64,000 bases of DNA from Lachnospiraceae bacterium UBA3287. Its GTDB lineage: Bacteria > Bacillota > Clostridia > Lachnospirales > Lachnospiraceae. The notes under the pieces were generated by a model that was given only the letters and a program-made list of their open reading frames with translations, was not told the DNA's origin and did not search any database. Shown piece after piece: positions 16,762 to 25,329 of this stretch; within the stretch, counting starts at the first letter, position 1, and each line of letters starts with the position of its first letter. The position numbers were made by a program, and so were the translations under genes. The DNA is taken from positions 3,920 through 67,919 of the forward strand of contig DETN01000131.1 in assembly GCA_002362155.1 (NCBI GenBank), written 5' to 3'.

Positions 16762-18296
16762 GCCTTTTTACCTCCTGCCATCATGAATCCCAGTTCCTTC
16801 TCGTTGGCGTCCTTTCCGGGGACCTCGCCGGTGATCTGGCCGTCGAAGATGACGTCGATCCTGTCGGACAGATCCATGATCTCATCCAGTTCGAAGGAGA
16901 CCAGAAGGACTGCTCTTCCTTTGTTTCTCTGTTCTACGATGTATTTATGCACGAATTCGATGGCTCCCACGTCCAGGCCTCTGGTGGGGTTGACAGCGAT
17001 CAGCAGTTCCTTGTCATTGGTGACCTCACGGGCGATGATGACCTTCTGCTGGTTGCCGCCGGAGAGTGTACCGGCAGGCCTCAGCTCGGAAGCTCTGGGC
17101 CGGACGTCGAACTTCTCGATCAGTTCGGATGCCTGGCTGCGGATCGGGCCCCGGTTCAGGAAACCTCTGGAGGAGAAGGGCTCTTCCTCAAAGTGCTGGA
17201 GGATCAGGTTGTCCTCTACGGAGAAATCCAGGACCAGTCCGTGCTTCTGCCTGTCGGCGGGGATGGAGGATACGCCGTACTGGAAGACCTCTCTGGGGGT
17301 CTTGTTGAAGATGTCGGTCCCCAGCATGGTCACGGATCCGGACTCGGCCTTTTTAAGGCCCGTCAGGATCTCCACCAGTTCTGTCTGGCCGTTGCCGTCG
17401 ACGCCGGCAAGGCCCACGATCTCGCCGCTGCGGACTGTCAGGTTGAGGCCCTGCAGGATCTCAACGCCGCGGTAGTCCTTGGCCCGCAGGTCCTTTACCT
17501 CCAGGACCACGTCGCCGGGTTCCTGTTCCTGCTTGTTGACACTGAAGGAAACCGCGCGTCCCACCATCATGGCTGCCAGATCGTTCTCCGAGCAGTCCGC
17601 CACCCTGACGGTCTGGATATATTTGCCCTGACGGATGATGGTGCAGGAATCCGAGCAGGCCTTGATCTCCTTGAGCTTATGGGTGATCAGGATGATGGAT
17701 TTGCCGTCTGCCGTCAGATTTTCGATGATGCCCATCAGTTCTTCGATCTCCTGAGGGGTCAGGGACGCGGTGGGTTCGTCCAGGATCAGGACGTCCGCGC
17801 CTCTGTAGAGGACCTTGAGGATCTCCACTCTCTGCTGCATGCCCACGGAAATGTCCTGGATCTTGGCGTCCGGATCCACGGCCATGCCGTAGCGCTCGGA
17901 CAGCTCCACCACCTTCTGTCTGGCCGTCTTCTTGTCCACCACCAGGCCTTTGGTGGGTTCCACGCCCAGAATAATGTTGTCGGTAACGGTAAAAGGCTGG
18001 ATCAGCATGAAATGCTGATGGACCATGCCGATGCCGCTTTCAATGGCATTCTTGGGACCATTGAAATGCATCTCTTTTCCCTTGACGAAGATCTGGCCGC
18101 TGGTAGGCTGATAAAGTCCGTAAAGGACATTCATCAGGGTACTCTTGCCGGCGCCGTTCTCCCCCAGGATGGCATGCACCTCTCCCTTGTGGACGGTAAG
18201 ATTAATACCGTCGTTGGCCGTAAAATCACCGAACTTCTTAACAATGTCTTTCATTTCGATGACTACGGTCTTCTCATCCATGTGACTTACACTCAC
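16758..18296 (-). CDS. nupO: Nucleoside ABC transporter ATP-binding protein (NupO type, tandem domains)
   Basis: A 512-residue cytosolic ATPase with two ABC domains, as in sugar/nucleoside importers. The first has Walker A GENGAGKST, signature ISVGMQQRVEI and Walker B VLILDEPTASLT. The second has the degenerate Walker A GVDGNGQTE, signature LSGGNQQKVII and LLIAVNPTRGLDVG in place of a normal Walker B Asp-Glu, a known asymmetry of this family. A GTG at 18296 is preferred because GGGAGG precedes it; the in-frame ATG five codons later has no ribosome site. It is separated from its binding lipoprotein (nupN) by yjjI-yjjW. Confidence 0.93.
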   Translation of the reverse strand: MSVSHMDEKTVVIEMKDIVKKFGDFTANDGINLTVHKGEVHAILGENGAGKSTLMNVLYGLYQPTSGQIFVKGKEMHFNGPKNAIESGIGMVHQHFMLIQPFTVTDNIILGVEPTKGLVVDKKTARQKVVELSERYGMAVDPDAKIQDISVGMQQRVEILKVLYRGADVLILDEPTASLTPQEIEELMGIIENLTADGKSIILITHKLKEIKACSDSCTIIRQGKYIQTVRVADCSENDLAAMMVGRAVSFSVNKQEQEPGDVVLEVKDLRAKDYRGVEILQGLNLTVRSGEIVGLAGVDGNGQTELVEILTGLKKAESGSVTMLGTDIFNKTPREVFQYGVSSIPADRQKHGLVLDFSVEDNLILQHFEEEPFSSRGFLNRGPIRSQASELIEKFDVRPRASELRPAGTLSGGNQQKVIIAREVTNDKELLIAVNPTRGLDVGAIEFVHKYIVEQRNKGRAVLLVSFELDEIMDLSDRIDVIFDGQITGEVPGKDANEKELGFMMAGGKKA

Positions 18297-18411
18297 CGCT
18301 GCATCTACCTCCCTCTTTGTCTTTATCTTTTTAAGCCCGCCGGCCCCTAAGGGGAAGAAGGCCGAAGGCTCTGCTGCCAGCTTTAAAACGCCGGAAGGCG
18401 TTTTTTTCAGA

Positions 18412-19284
18412 TCAGATCATGATGATCTCCCGGTATCCCATCCGGGAAAGCACCTCCCGGAGCCTTTCCAGGTATTCCTTCGATGGAGATCTGAAGTCCG
18501 CATACTCTTTCCGCACGCCCATGGGCCTGCAGGCAATGAGTTTGATCCGGAAAGGATGGTCCTGATAGATATCCCGAAGAAAGCGCCCTGCCGCCTCCGT
18601 GCTCTTTTCACAATCATAGAGATGGGGCGCGATCACGAAGCGGACCTCATAGAGCTTTCCCCTCTCTCCCAGAAAAAGAGCATTGTCCAGGACCCGGGCA
18701 TTGGGAGCATCCGTGATCCTCTCATGGTCCCCGCTGTCGAAGGCCTTGATATCCAGCATGACCCCGTCGGACACTTCAAGAAGATCCGGATGGTCCCGGA
18801 AGGGGATGGTCCCGTTGGAATCGATCAGGGTCCCCAGGCCCTCCTGCCGGGCCAGGGTGAACAGTTCTGTAAGAAATTCCGGGTAAAGCATGCATTCGCC
18901 CCCGGAGACGCTGATGCCCCGGATAAAGGGGATCTGGCGCCTTACCCTTTCCATGACCTGGGAAGGGGTCATGACCCGGACCTTGGGCGAAGCCCCATAG
19001 GGACAGATCCGGATGCAGGTATCGCAGCCCAGGCATTTTTCCCTGTCCCAGAGGATCCGCAGTCCCCCTCCGGCCGCCCGGGCTCTCTGCAGAGCGCCCC
19101 CGGGGCAGGCCCGGACGCAGTCTCCGCAGGCGCTGCACAGGGCCCTGGTCTCGGGATTGTGGCAGTATCTGCAGTTAATATTGCAGCCCTGCAGAAAAAT
19201 CGCTGTACGGCAGCCCGGACCGTCCACGCTGGAAAAGGGGATGATCTTATTGACCACCGCAGTGGTCTTGTCTGTCTTTTTCAT
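18412..19284 (-). CDS. yjjW: YjjW-type glycyl-radical enzyme activase (radical SAM)
   Basis: A 290-residue radical SAM enzyme. The SAM [4Fe-4S] site is CNINCRYC (CxxxCxxC, about residue 34). It is followed by an inserted two-cluster ferredoxin domain (CSACGDCVRACP and CLGCDTCIRICP, about residues 50-96), which is typical of glycyl-radical activases other than the pyruvate formate-lyase one. ISVSGGECMLYPEFL is the GGE motif binding the SAM amino group. It would abstract hydrogen from Gly474 of YjjI, encoded nine bases upstream in the same operon. A small hairpin (18389-18408) lies between it and nupO. Confidence 0.93.
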   Translation of the reverse strand: MKKTDKTTAVVNKIIPFSSVDGPGCRTAIFLQGCNINCRYCHNPETRALCSACGDCVRACPGGALQRARAAGGGLRILWDREKCLGCDTCIRICPYGASPKVRVMTPSQVMERVRRQIPFIRGISVSGGECMLYPEFLTELFTLARQEGLGTLIDSNGTIPFRDHPDLLEVSDGVMLDIKAFDSGDHERITDAPNARVLDNALFLGERGKLYEVRFVIAPHLYDCEKSTEAAGRFLRDIYQDHPFRIKLIACRPMGVRKEYADFRSPSKEYLERLREVLSRMGYREIIMI

Positions 19285-19293
19285 AGTTCTTTA

Positions 19294-20838
19294 TCAGCGG
19301 ACCTTCCGCTCTAGGATCTTCCCGTTTTTGGAAGCTCCAAGGCCCAGTGCCGTGGTATCCTGCAGGACGGCATTCCCTGCGTCCAGCTTCTCCATTTCGG
19401 ACCGCTTGACCAGGTATCCCGTGACCCGGATCACGTCCGAATCGGAGGAATAGAAGGACAGATAGCGCAGATCCTTGCGGAAGGCGCCCTTAATGATGTC
19501 CAGTACGTACTCGGGATTCCTGTGGACCGTCACGTCGATGGGGAAGATGTCTCCGGTCCCCGAAGGGAAATAGTGGTGGAAGCGGGAAAGGACCAGGAGC
19601 TGGTCGATCAGTTCTTCCGGTTCCTCTCCGATGGGGATCCTGGTGCCGGGGGTCACCCCCACGTCGCTGGCGATCCCCACCTGGGCGTGCAGGAGGAAAT
19701 GGCCTCCCGTCACCTCGCAGTAGGGATTGACATGGGCCTGGTTGAAGGCGTCGATGACCTCCATGATCTCCACGCCCAGATCATTGGCTGCCTGGTCGTG
19801 GCCGAAGCGGCCTTTTCTTCCCTCTTTTTCCAGAAGGATGTTGACGGCTTCCGCAAGGCCCACCAGACCGAACATGGCGGTAAAGCGCTCCCTCTCCACC
19901 AGCCCTTCCCGGATCAGGAAGTTGTGTTCGAAGAAGCCGCTCTCCTCCACTTCAAAGCGGATCCGCTCGTCCATGTAGGCGGCCATGATCTCCATGACCC
20001 GGGGAAGTTCCCTGGTCTTGAAATCCTCTATGCCGGAGGCTCTCTTTGCAATATTGCCCAGGATCAGGCGGCACAGGGTGTAGGAGCCGCCTCCCAGAGG
20101 CAGACCGTTGTAGCAGGAAGCGATGACATAGCGGTCCGTCAGTTCCCTGCGGAACATGAGATGGTTGGCGAAGCTGGGCTTTGCGCTGTGCAGGGCGCAG
20201 TCTATGGCGGAGAGCATGAAGGCATCGTCTGTGACCCCTTCTTCATATTTGAGACTGAGATTGGGGACGGCGTCCTCCAGTTCCTTTTCCGCTTCCAGGA
20301 TATAAAGGCCGGCCCTGGTGGGCTTTGGACCTATGTCTGCGTGGGAGAAGGAGTCCAGGATGGTCCTGTCTACCTGCAGGAGGAAGAGGCGGATCAGCTT
20401 TCTTGCCGTCTTTTCGTCCACAGTGTCGATATAGGGCTCCAGAAGGTCGTCCAGCTGTCCCAGATAGACCGGGTAGTTGGTGATGCTGGGTACGTGCTTG
20501 TAGATGATGAGCAGGGCGTTCAGGGCTTCGAACAGGTCTGTCGGAGGCTCCAGCTGCAGAAAGGCGCTGCCGTTTTTCAAAAACTTTTCATAGTCCGGAG
20601 CAATGTATCTGGGACGCATGGGGGCGTGGCCCTCATTCAGGTCGCAGATGCACTGGGTCTCGATGGGAGCATTCAAAAGCTCGTCCAGCCCCTCCGGCAG
20701 ATCCATGACCTCCAGCAGGGAATCGGCCTTGCCGGCCAGGCAGACCATCTTCTGCTCATGGGTCAGGGTGGGAGATTTGATGATGTCCAGGATCTCCTGC
20801 CTGGTGGTATTGACTCTTTCCATGGAAATATCCCGCAT
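19294..20838 (-). CDS. yjjI: YjjI family glycyl-radical enzyme of unknown reaction
   Basis: A 514-residue member of the short YjjI (DUF3029) family, close to the length of E. coli YjjI. The glycyl-radical loop is VIRVTGYLVKRSEMEKL near the C-terminus (Gly about 474), followed by a 40-residue tail. A Cys-rich patch SCYNGLPLGGGSYTLCR (about residue 240) may hold the thiyl Cys, but which Cys is catalytic cannot be told by eye. The start at 20838 has GGAGG ten bases upstream; an earlier TTG has none. It is oxygen-sensitive if active, consistent with an anaerobe. The substrate is unknown; context points to nucleosides, deoxyribose products or acetaldehyde. Confidence 0.9.
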   Translation of the reverse strand: MRDISMERVNTTRQEILDIIKSPTLTHEQKMVCLAGKADSLLEVMDLPEGLDELLNAPIETQCICDLNEGHAPMRPRYIAPDYEKFLKNGSAFLQLEPPTDLFEALNALLIIYKHVPSITNYPVYLGQLDDLLEPYIDTVDEKTARKLIRLFLLQVDRTILDSFSHADIGPKPTRAGLYILEAEKELEDAVPNLSLKYEEGVTDDAFMLSAIDCALHSAKPSFANHLMFRRELTDRYVIASCYNGLPLGGGSYTLCRLILGNIAKRASGIEDFKTRELPRVMEIMAAYMDERIRFEVEESGFFEHNFLIREGLVERERFTAMFGLVGLAEAVNILLEKEGRKGRFGHDQAANDLGVEIMEVIDAFNQAHVNPYCEVTGGHFLLHAQVGIASDVGVTPGTRIPIGEEPEELIDQLLVLSRFHHYFPSGTGDIFPIDVTVHRNPEYVLDIIKGAFRKDLRYLSFYSSDSDVIRVTGYLVKRSEMEKLDAGNAVLQDTTALGLGASKNGKILERKVR

Positions 20839-20940
20839 GGTTGTTTCCTCCTTCAATAAAAAGAAAAGCGGTCTGTAAGCGGCATTTCCCCCTGCACAGA
20901 GGCGGGGCAGGACGCGTCCCTCTGCAGAAAGAAAGGCCTT

Positions 20941-20996
20941 TTATAAAAAGGCCGGCCGACGCACAAACCACGTCGGCCGGCCCTGTATTCATTATA
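20941..20996 (-). terminator. Terminator between nupN and yjjI, with TATAAT just upstream
   Basis: A perfect 12-bp stem GGCCGGCCGACG (20950-20961) with CGTCGGCCGGCC (20971-20982) is followed on the minus strand by TTTTTAT. A TATAAT (20991-20996) lies nine bases before the stem. It probably lets nupN be made in excess over the rest of the operon, with partial read-through, or attenuates a promoter at the TATAAT. Confidence 0.8.
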
Positions 20997-21063
20997 GCCT
21001 GTTTGCCGGGAAAATGATGCCTGAATTTCGCTCAGGCCCAAATCTTTTCGGCTTTTTCAGAGA

Positions 21064-22140
21064 TCAGTCAAGCTCGTATACGTCGCCGTACTTGGCTTCG
21101 AAATCAGCCTTGGAAGCGGGAACTGTGATCTCGCCGGAGATGATCTTTGCCTTGACGTCTTCAATGGCTGTCTTGACTTCGTCTGTCAGCAGATCCTGTG
21201 TGGGAGCGATGTCCACGCCGCCGACGGACAGGTCATAGGTCTTTACGCCGCTCTCGAAGCTGCCGTTTACAACGGATTCGGAGCAGTCATAAACTGCGTT
21301 GTCGACTCTCTTCATGGCAGAGGTCAGAACGGTCTCGGGAGCGATCACGGACTGGTCGGAGTCTACGCCGATGGCATAGATGCTGGCTTCCTGGCACTTT
21401 TTGATGACGCCGATGCCGGTGCCGCCTGCAGCGTGATAGATGATGTCGGCGCCGTTGGTGATCATGGCGTTGGCGTCGGAGGAGCCGGTCTCGGGAGAAC
21501 CGAAGCTGTTGGCGTTCTTCTGAAGGATCTTGGCATCAGGGTTGGCATCCAGGACGCCTGCGCAGTAGCCGTAGCCGAAGGTGTTCATGGTGTCGTTGGC
21601 CATGCCCAGCTCAAAGCCTACTGTGTTGGACTCTGTCATCATGCCTGCCACATAGCCTACCAGGTAGGAAGCCTGCTCCTGCTTGAACATCAGGCAGGCA
21701 ACGTTGTCCAGTTCGATGGAGGCATCGTCGATGATGGCGAATTTCTGATCGGGATTGGCTTCCGCAGCTGCGCGGGTAGCGTCTGCAAGCATGTAGCCGA
21801 CGCAGATGATCAGGTCGCAGTCCTCATCCATGAAAGCTTCGATGTTGGGAGTGTAGTCGGCATCGGTCTTGGATTCCAGATAGTTGACCTGAATGCCCAT
21901 GTCCTTCTGGGCCCTCTGAAGGCCTTCCCATGCGGACTGGTTGAAGGAACCGTCGTTGACGCCGCCTACATCGGTGACCAGACCGATGGAAACTTCGGAA
22001 GCCTCTGCAGGAGCTTCGGTTTCAGCTTCGCCGCCCTCGGGGGTCTCAGCAGGTGCGGAAGTGCCTGAACCGCCGCCGCAGGCTGCAAGCCCCAGCACCA
22101 TGACGCCTGCCATTAATACTGCAAGGATTTTCTTTTTCAT
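21064..22140 (-). CDS. nupN: Nucleoside-binding lipoprotein (BMP/PnrA family, NupN)
   Basis: A 358-residue lipoprotein with a signal peptide ending in lipobox GLAACGGG (acylated Cys about 21) and an Ala/Glu-rich linker. The BMP domain carries VSIGLVTDVGGVNDGSFNQ, YLESKTDADYTPN, DLIICVGYMLAD, FAIIDD and YHAAGGTGIGV. It binds nucleosides outside the membrane and hands them to NupOPQ. A TACAAT -10-like box (22191-22196) in the 138 bases upstream suggests its own promoter. A strong terminator after it separates it from yjjI. Confidence 0.94.
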   Translation of the reverse strand: MKKKILAVLMAGVMVLGLAACGGGSGTSAPAETPEGGEAETEAPAEASEVSIGLVTDVGGVNDGSFNQSAWEGLQRAQKDMGIQVNYLESKTDADYTPNIEAFMDEDCDLIICVGYMLADATRAAAEANPDQKFAIIDDASIELDNVACLMFKQEQASYLVGYVAGMMTESNTVGFELGMANDTMNTFGYGYCAGVLDANPDAKILQKNANSFGSPETGSSDANAMITNGADIIYHAAGGTGIGVIKKCQEASIYAIGVDSDQSVIAPETVLTSAMKRVDNAVYDCSESVVNGSFESGVKTYDLSVGGVDIAPTQDLLTDEVKTAIEDVKAKIISGEITVPASKADFEAKYGDVYELD

Positions 22141-22278
22141 ACTTTTCTCCTTTTCCGGGGATATTCCCCTGTTTTCAACAACTACCCTTTATTGTAGCAT
22201 ATCGGTCCGGAAAATAAACCACAGGAACATTAAAAAAAACAAAGCAGGCGCAAAAGCAGGGCCGGCAGGTCCCGGATC

Positions 22279-23235
22279 TCACTCCCCGTCCGGGATCTCA
22301 ATGCCGAATTCCTCAGGCCTGAACCTGGGACAGACATTCTCCTTGGTCATAAGAACGGAGGCCGCCACCCGGGTCCCGATCTCACAGGCCTCTCCAAGGC
22401 TCTTGCCGTAGGTCAGACCGCAGGTCACGCCGGCAAAGAAGGCGTCTCCCGCCCCGGTGGTATCCACCACGTCCACCTTGAAGGCGGGAACGATGCCGCT
22501 CTCTCCCGTTTCGGAAGCATATACGCTGCCCTGGCCTCCCATGGTCACCACGATCCGGGGGATCCGGGCGGTCTTGACCTTCTCCTTCAGCATCTCCAGC
22601 ATCTCTTCCGGGCTGTAGCGGCTGTAGTCGTCGGCGAAATAGATCCCCGCCTCCTGCTGGTTGCAGACAAAGCAGGCCGTTCTCTGGAAAAGTTCCCGCC
22701 TTTCCACGGCTATGGTCATGTTGGAGACCACGGCAAAGGCAGGGATCTGATATTTCTCCGCCAGGGCCAGGATCCTCTTGATCAGGCGGGGGTCCATGTC
22801 CACCTCCAGGGTCACGGAGTCCGCCTCCGAGAAGATCTCGTCTCCTTTTTCGTCCAGCAGGCTGCACAATGGCAGGAGGTCGGGCCGCTGGGACACGGAG
22901 GCCGTGACCTCCCCGTCGCTGTCAAAGACCGCCAGCCAGAGTCCCAGGCCCTTTTCCGAATAGATCGTATAGGACATGTCCACCTTATGCTTTTCCATCC
23001 GGGTCCGGACATCGGTGGAGATCCCCGAACGGTCCAGGATGGTCAGGTAGGTGGGCCGCAGTTCCAGGTTGGCTATGTCCTCCGCGATATTGCGGCTGAC
23101 GCCTCCGTGGACCTGGACCACCGTGCCCGCATTTCTCCCTCCGGGCAGATAGGCCCCCAGGGGATAGCCCTTCACGTCCACAAAGGTGGCGCCTGTCACT
23201 ACGATTCCGTGCTTTTTTCTCCTGATCTCAGTCAT
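22279..23235 (-). CDS. PfkB family carbohydrate kinase, pseudouridine kinase-like
   Basis: A 318-residue ribokinase-fold enzyme. The ATP/catalytic signature is DTTGAGDAFFAG (about residue 255, Asp is the base). The N-terminus VTGATFVDVKGYPLG...GGVSRNIAEDIANL resembles pseudouridine kinase PsuK (DVAGY and GGVGRNIAQNLA in E. coli) more than ribokinase, so phosphorylation of pseudouridine or another nucleoside is likely. No psuG glycosidase lies next to it, which weakens the exact assignment. Its start overlaps the tdk stop by 8 bp. An in-frame extension far upstream was rejected because it runs through tdk. Confidence 0.85.
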   Translation of the reverse strand: MTEIRRKKHGIVVTGATFVDVKGYPLGAYLPGGRNAGTVVQVHGGVSRNIAEDIANLELRPTYLTILDRSGISTDVRTRMEKHKVDMSYTIYSEKGLGLWLAVFDSDGEVTASVSQRPDLLPLCSLLDEKGDEIFSEADSVTLEVDMDPRLIKRILALAEKYQIPAFAVVSNMTIAVERRELFQRTACFVCNQQEAGIYFADDYSRYSPEEMLEMLKEKVKTARIPRIVVTMGGQGSVYASETGESGIVPAFKVDVVDTTGAGDAFFAGVTCGLTYGKSLGEACEIGTRVAASVLMTKENVCPRFRPEEFGIEIPDGE

Positions 23236-23803
23236 CGCCCTTAAGCCTGCCTTCCATGTAGTGCTTCCTGCAGAGTGATGTATAGCTTTCGTTGGCGCCC
23301 AGCATGAACTGCTCGCCGTCCCTGACGATCTTTCCGTCCACGAATCTGGCGTTGAAATGGGCCCGTCTGCCGCACCAGCAGACCGTGGGGACCTCTTCCA
23401 GGCGGTCCGCCAGCTCCATGAGTCTTTTGGAAGCGGGGAACAGTTCGCTGCGGAAGTCTGTCCTGAGCCCGTAGCAGAGGACCGGCACGTCATAGGTATC
23501 TACGATATATGCCAGCTGGTCGATATAGGAAGGATCCAGGAAGTGGCATTCGTCCACGATGATGGCGGCTACGCCCGACCAGTCCTTTCTGTCCCTGCAG
23601 CTGTCCAGATAGTCTTCTGCAAAGAGGGCCTGGGCCTGCAGGCCGATCCGGGACCGGATCACAGTCTCTCCATCCCGCTTTTCGAATCTGGGTTTCAAAA
23701 GGACCGCATGCTGGCCCTTTTCCTCATAGTTGTAACGGACCATCAATGCGTTGGCCGTCTTGGAGGAGCCCATGGCCCCGTACCTGAAATACAGTTTTGC
23801 CAT
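23228..23803 (-). CDS. tdk: Thymidine kinase (type II, zinc-binding)
   Basis: A 191-residue enzyme phosphorylating thymidine to dTMP. Features: P-loop GAMGSSKTANAL near residue 9, IIVDECHFL (Walker B and catalytic Glu), the lasso with PTVCWCGRRAHFNARF (one Cys pair, CWC), and a second zinc site with the C-terminal CRKHY. The usual first pair CxxC is reduced to CWC-G, close to many clostridial homologues. The length is normal. It sits between udk (15 bases upstream) and the PfkB kinase gene (overlap), making a nucleoside kinase trio. Confidence 0.94.
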   Translation of the reverse strand: MAKLYFRYGAMGSSKTANALMVRYNYEEKGQHAVLLKPRFEKRDGETVIRSRIGLQAQALFAEDYLDSCRDRKDWSGVAAIIVDECHFLDPSYIDQLAYIVDTYDVPVLCYGLRTDFRSELFPASKRLMELADRLEEVPTVCWCGRRAHFNARFVDGKIVRDGEQFMLGANESYTSLCRKHYMEGRLKGDD

Positions 23804-23818
23804 CTGTCTCCCCCGCCC

Positions 23819-24472
23819 TTACAGAAGCTGCATGATCCTGGCCTTGACGATATCGAAGGCCACCTTGTTCCTGCCGCTGTTGATCACGATGTCCGCCTTG
23901 GCCTTGGTGGGCTCCACATAAAGGTAGTGCATGGGCTTGACCGTGGTCAGATACTGGTCGATGATGCCCCGCAGGTCCCTGCCTCTCTCCTCCATGTCCC
24001 GGAGGGCCCTTCTGAGGATCCTTTCGTCGGCGTCCGCCTCCACGTAGATCTTGATATCCATAAGGTCTCTGAGCCTTTCGTCGGAAAGGACCAGGATGCC
24101 TTCCACCAGGATGACCTTGGATGGCAGGATGGGAATGGTCTTGTCCGAACGGTTGTGGACCGCATAGTCATAGACGGGGCACTGGATGGGCCGGCCGTGG
24201 CGGAGCTCTGTCAGATGCTCGATCAGAAGATCTGTCTCCAGGGCGTCGGGATGGTCGTAATTGATCTTTTTCCTCTCCTCGAAGGGGATCCCGTCGTTGC
24301 GCCGGTAATAGTTGTCATGATAGATCACCGTCACCTGGTCGCCGAAGGCTTCCTTGATCCTTCTGGTAAAGGTGGACTTGCCGCTGCCGGTGCCGCCCGC
24401 AATGCCGATGATGATGCACTGCTGCTCTTTATTCTCATCCTGTTCGTTGATCTCAAAGATCCGATCATCCAT
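23819..24472 (-). CDS. udk: Uridine kinase
   Basis: A 217-residue P-loop kinase converting uridine and cytidine to their monophosphates. Walker A is GIAGGTGSGKSTFTRR (about residue 23). DNYYRRNDGIPFEERKKINYDHP carries the nucleoside-binding Asp and Tyr, and VILVEGILVLSDERL is the Walker B-like strand. The C-terminal ADIVINSGRNKVAFDIV is typical of the longer Udk subgroup. It is the first gene of the minus-strand nucleoside block, with GAGGA before its ATG, so its upstream region (24473-24540) probably holds the main promoter. Confidence 0.93.
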   Translation of the reverse strand: MDDRIFEINEQDENKEQQCIIIGIAGGTGSGKSTFTRRIKEAFGDQVTVIYHDNYYRRNDGIPFEERKKINYDHPDALETDLLIEHLTELRHGRPIQCPVYDYAVHNRSDKTIPILPSKVILVEGILVLSDERLRDLMDIKIYVEADADERILRRALRDMEERGRDLRGIIDQYLTTVKPMHYLYVEPTKAKADIVINSGRNKVAFDIVKARIMQLL

Positions 24473-24710
24473 TTGTCATTCCTCGCTGAAATATATAGTA
24501 CTGTGCCGGGTGCTAAGCATATTATGACACGTTCGGAGAGGGCTCACAAGTTTTTTGTCCCCCAGTCAGAAAGGCAGAGGGAAAAAGGGAAAGCGCAAGA
24601 ACCGATGATAAATTTCAAAAACCGTCAACCTATTCCGGACCGATAGTGATAATGACCAATAATTGTCTGAAAAGCCCAAAAATTCAGTGAAAATTTGTCT
24701 CTCCAGTCTC

Positions 24711-24739
24711 TTGACACCTGTGTGGTACAATAATAAAGA
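24711..24739 (+). promoter_or_regulatory. Possible promoter of the 65-aa open frame
   Basis: A perfect TTGACA (24711-24716) and TAAAGA (24734-24739) with a 17-base spacer, 40 bases before the ATG at 24780. A TACAAT at 24726 is too close to the -35 to be its -10. Confidence 0.5.
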
Positions 24740-24779
24740 AGATAATGCAAATCAGTCATCAGAAACGGAGTGTGCAAGA

Positions 24780-24977
24780 ATGGCATATGCAAAAATCAAA
24801 GTATCTTCGCTGCCCAATACCGCTTACGTAGCACCGCCCAAGCCCAGACCGGCAAACAGAAAGGTGTCCCGTCCCATCACTTCATCTTTCGCAAGACGCA
24901 GGCCTCCGGTGAGTCCGGATGCAGAACCCGCGGCAAAGGCAGAGGACACAGCTGCAGCCGAAAAGGCAGCCGGCTGA
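24780..24977 (+). CDS. Short basic Pro-rich open frame, unknown
   Basis: Sixty-five codons beginning MAYAKIKVSSLPNTAYV, with a basic Pro/Arg-rich middle (PPKPRPANRKVSRP) and an Ala/Glu-rich tail. No transmembrane segment or known motif is visible. Supporting it as a real gene: a sigma-A-like promoter 40 bases upstream, an ACGGAG ribosome site, and a start at the right distance. Against it: unusual composition and no family I recognise. It stands alone between the diverging udk and a convergent lipoprotein gene. Confidence 0.45.
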   Translation: MAYAKIKVSSLPNTAYVAPPKPRPANRKVSRPITSSFARRRPPVSPDAEPAAKAEDTAAAEKAAG

Positions 24978-25131
24978 CCCCCGGAGAAGCGTCTTCTTAT
25001 GTTTTCGTTTTGTTCAGTAAATTTTCGGAATATTTCTCCCCCTGTTTATTGGGATTTTAGAATTGTATGCTATCGTATTAGCTGTGAACAGAAAGAAGAC
25101 GAAATTATCTCCCCCTCATATGAATCAGAAT

Positions 25132-25263
25132 CAGCCCCGGCCCCCAAAGCCGGGGCTGTCTGATTATCCGGAGCATTTTCCGGCCCCTGCGGGAACATCC
25201 GCAGGGAAATAACAGAATTGAAAACCGGAAACAAAGGCCCCTGCACCGGGCGGTGCAGGGGCC
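25132..25263 (-). terminator. Three successive hairpins between convergent genes
   Basis: CAGCCCCGGC/GCCGGGGCTG (25132-25158), CCCTGCGG/CCGCAGGG (25185-25206) and the perfect 12-bp GGCCCCTGCACC/GGTGCAGGGGCC (25236-25263). The last is followed on the minus strand by TTTGTTT and should end the lipoprotein transcript. The other two lack clear U-tracts. The 24978-25329 stretch holds nothing else I can recognise. Confidence 0.65.
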
Positions 25264-25329
25264 TTGTCATGCCGGCAGGGCCGGCTTTCTTATAAGATTC
25301 TTTTTTCTCTCAGCTGTGAAAGATGCCTC

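Noticed and set aside
23236..23493. N-terminal extension of the PsuK-like kinase
   Set aside because: It would run in another frame through tdk; the ATG at 23235 gives a normal family start.
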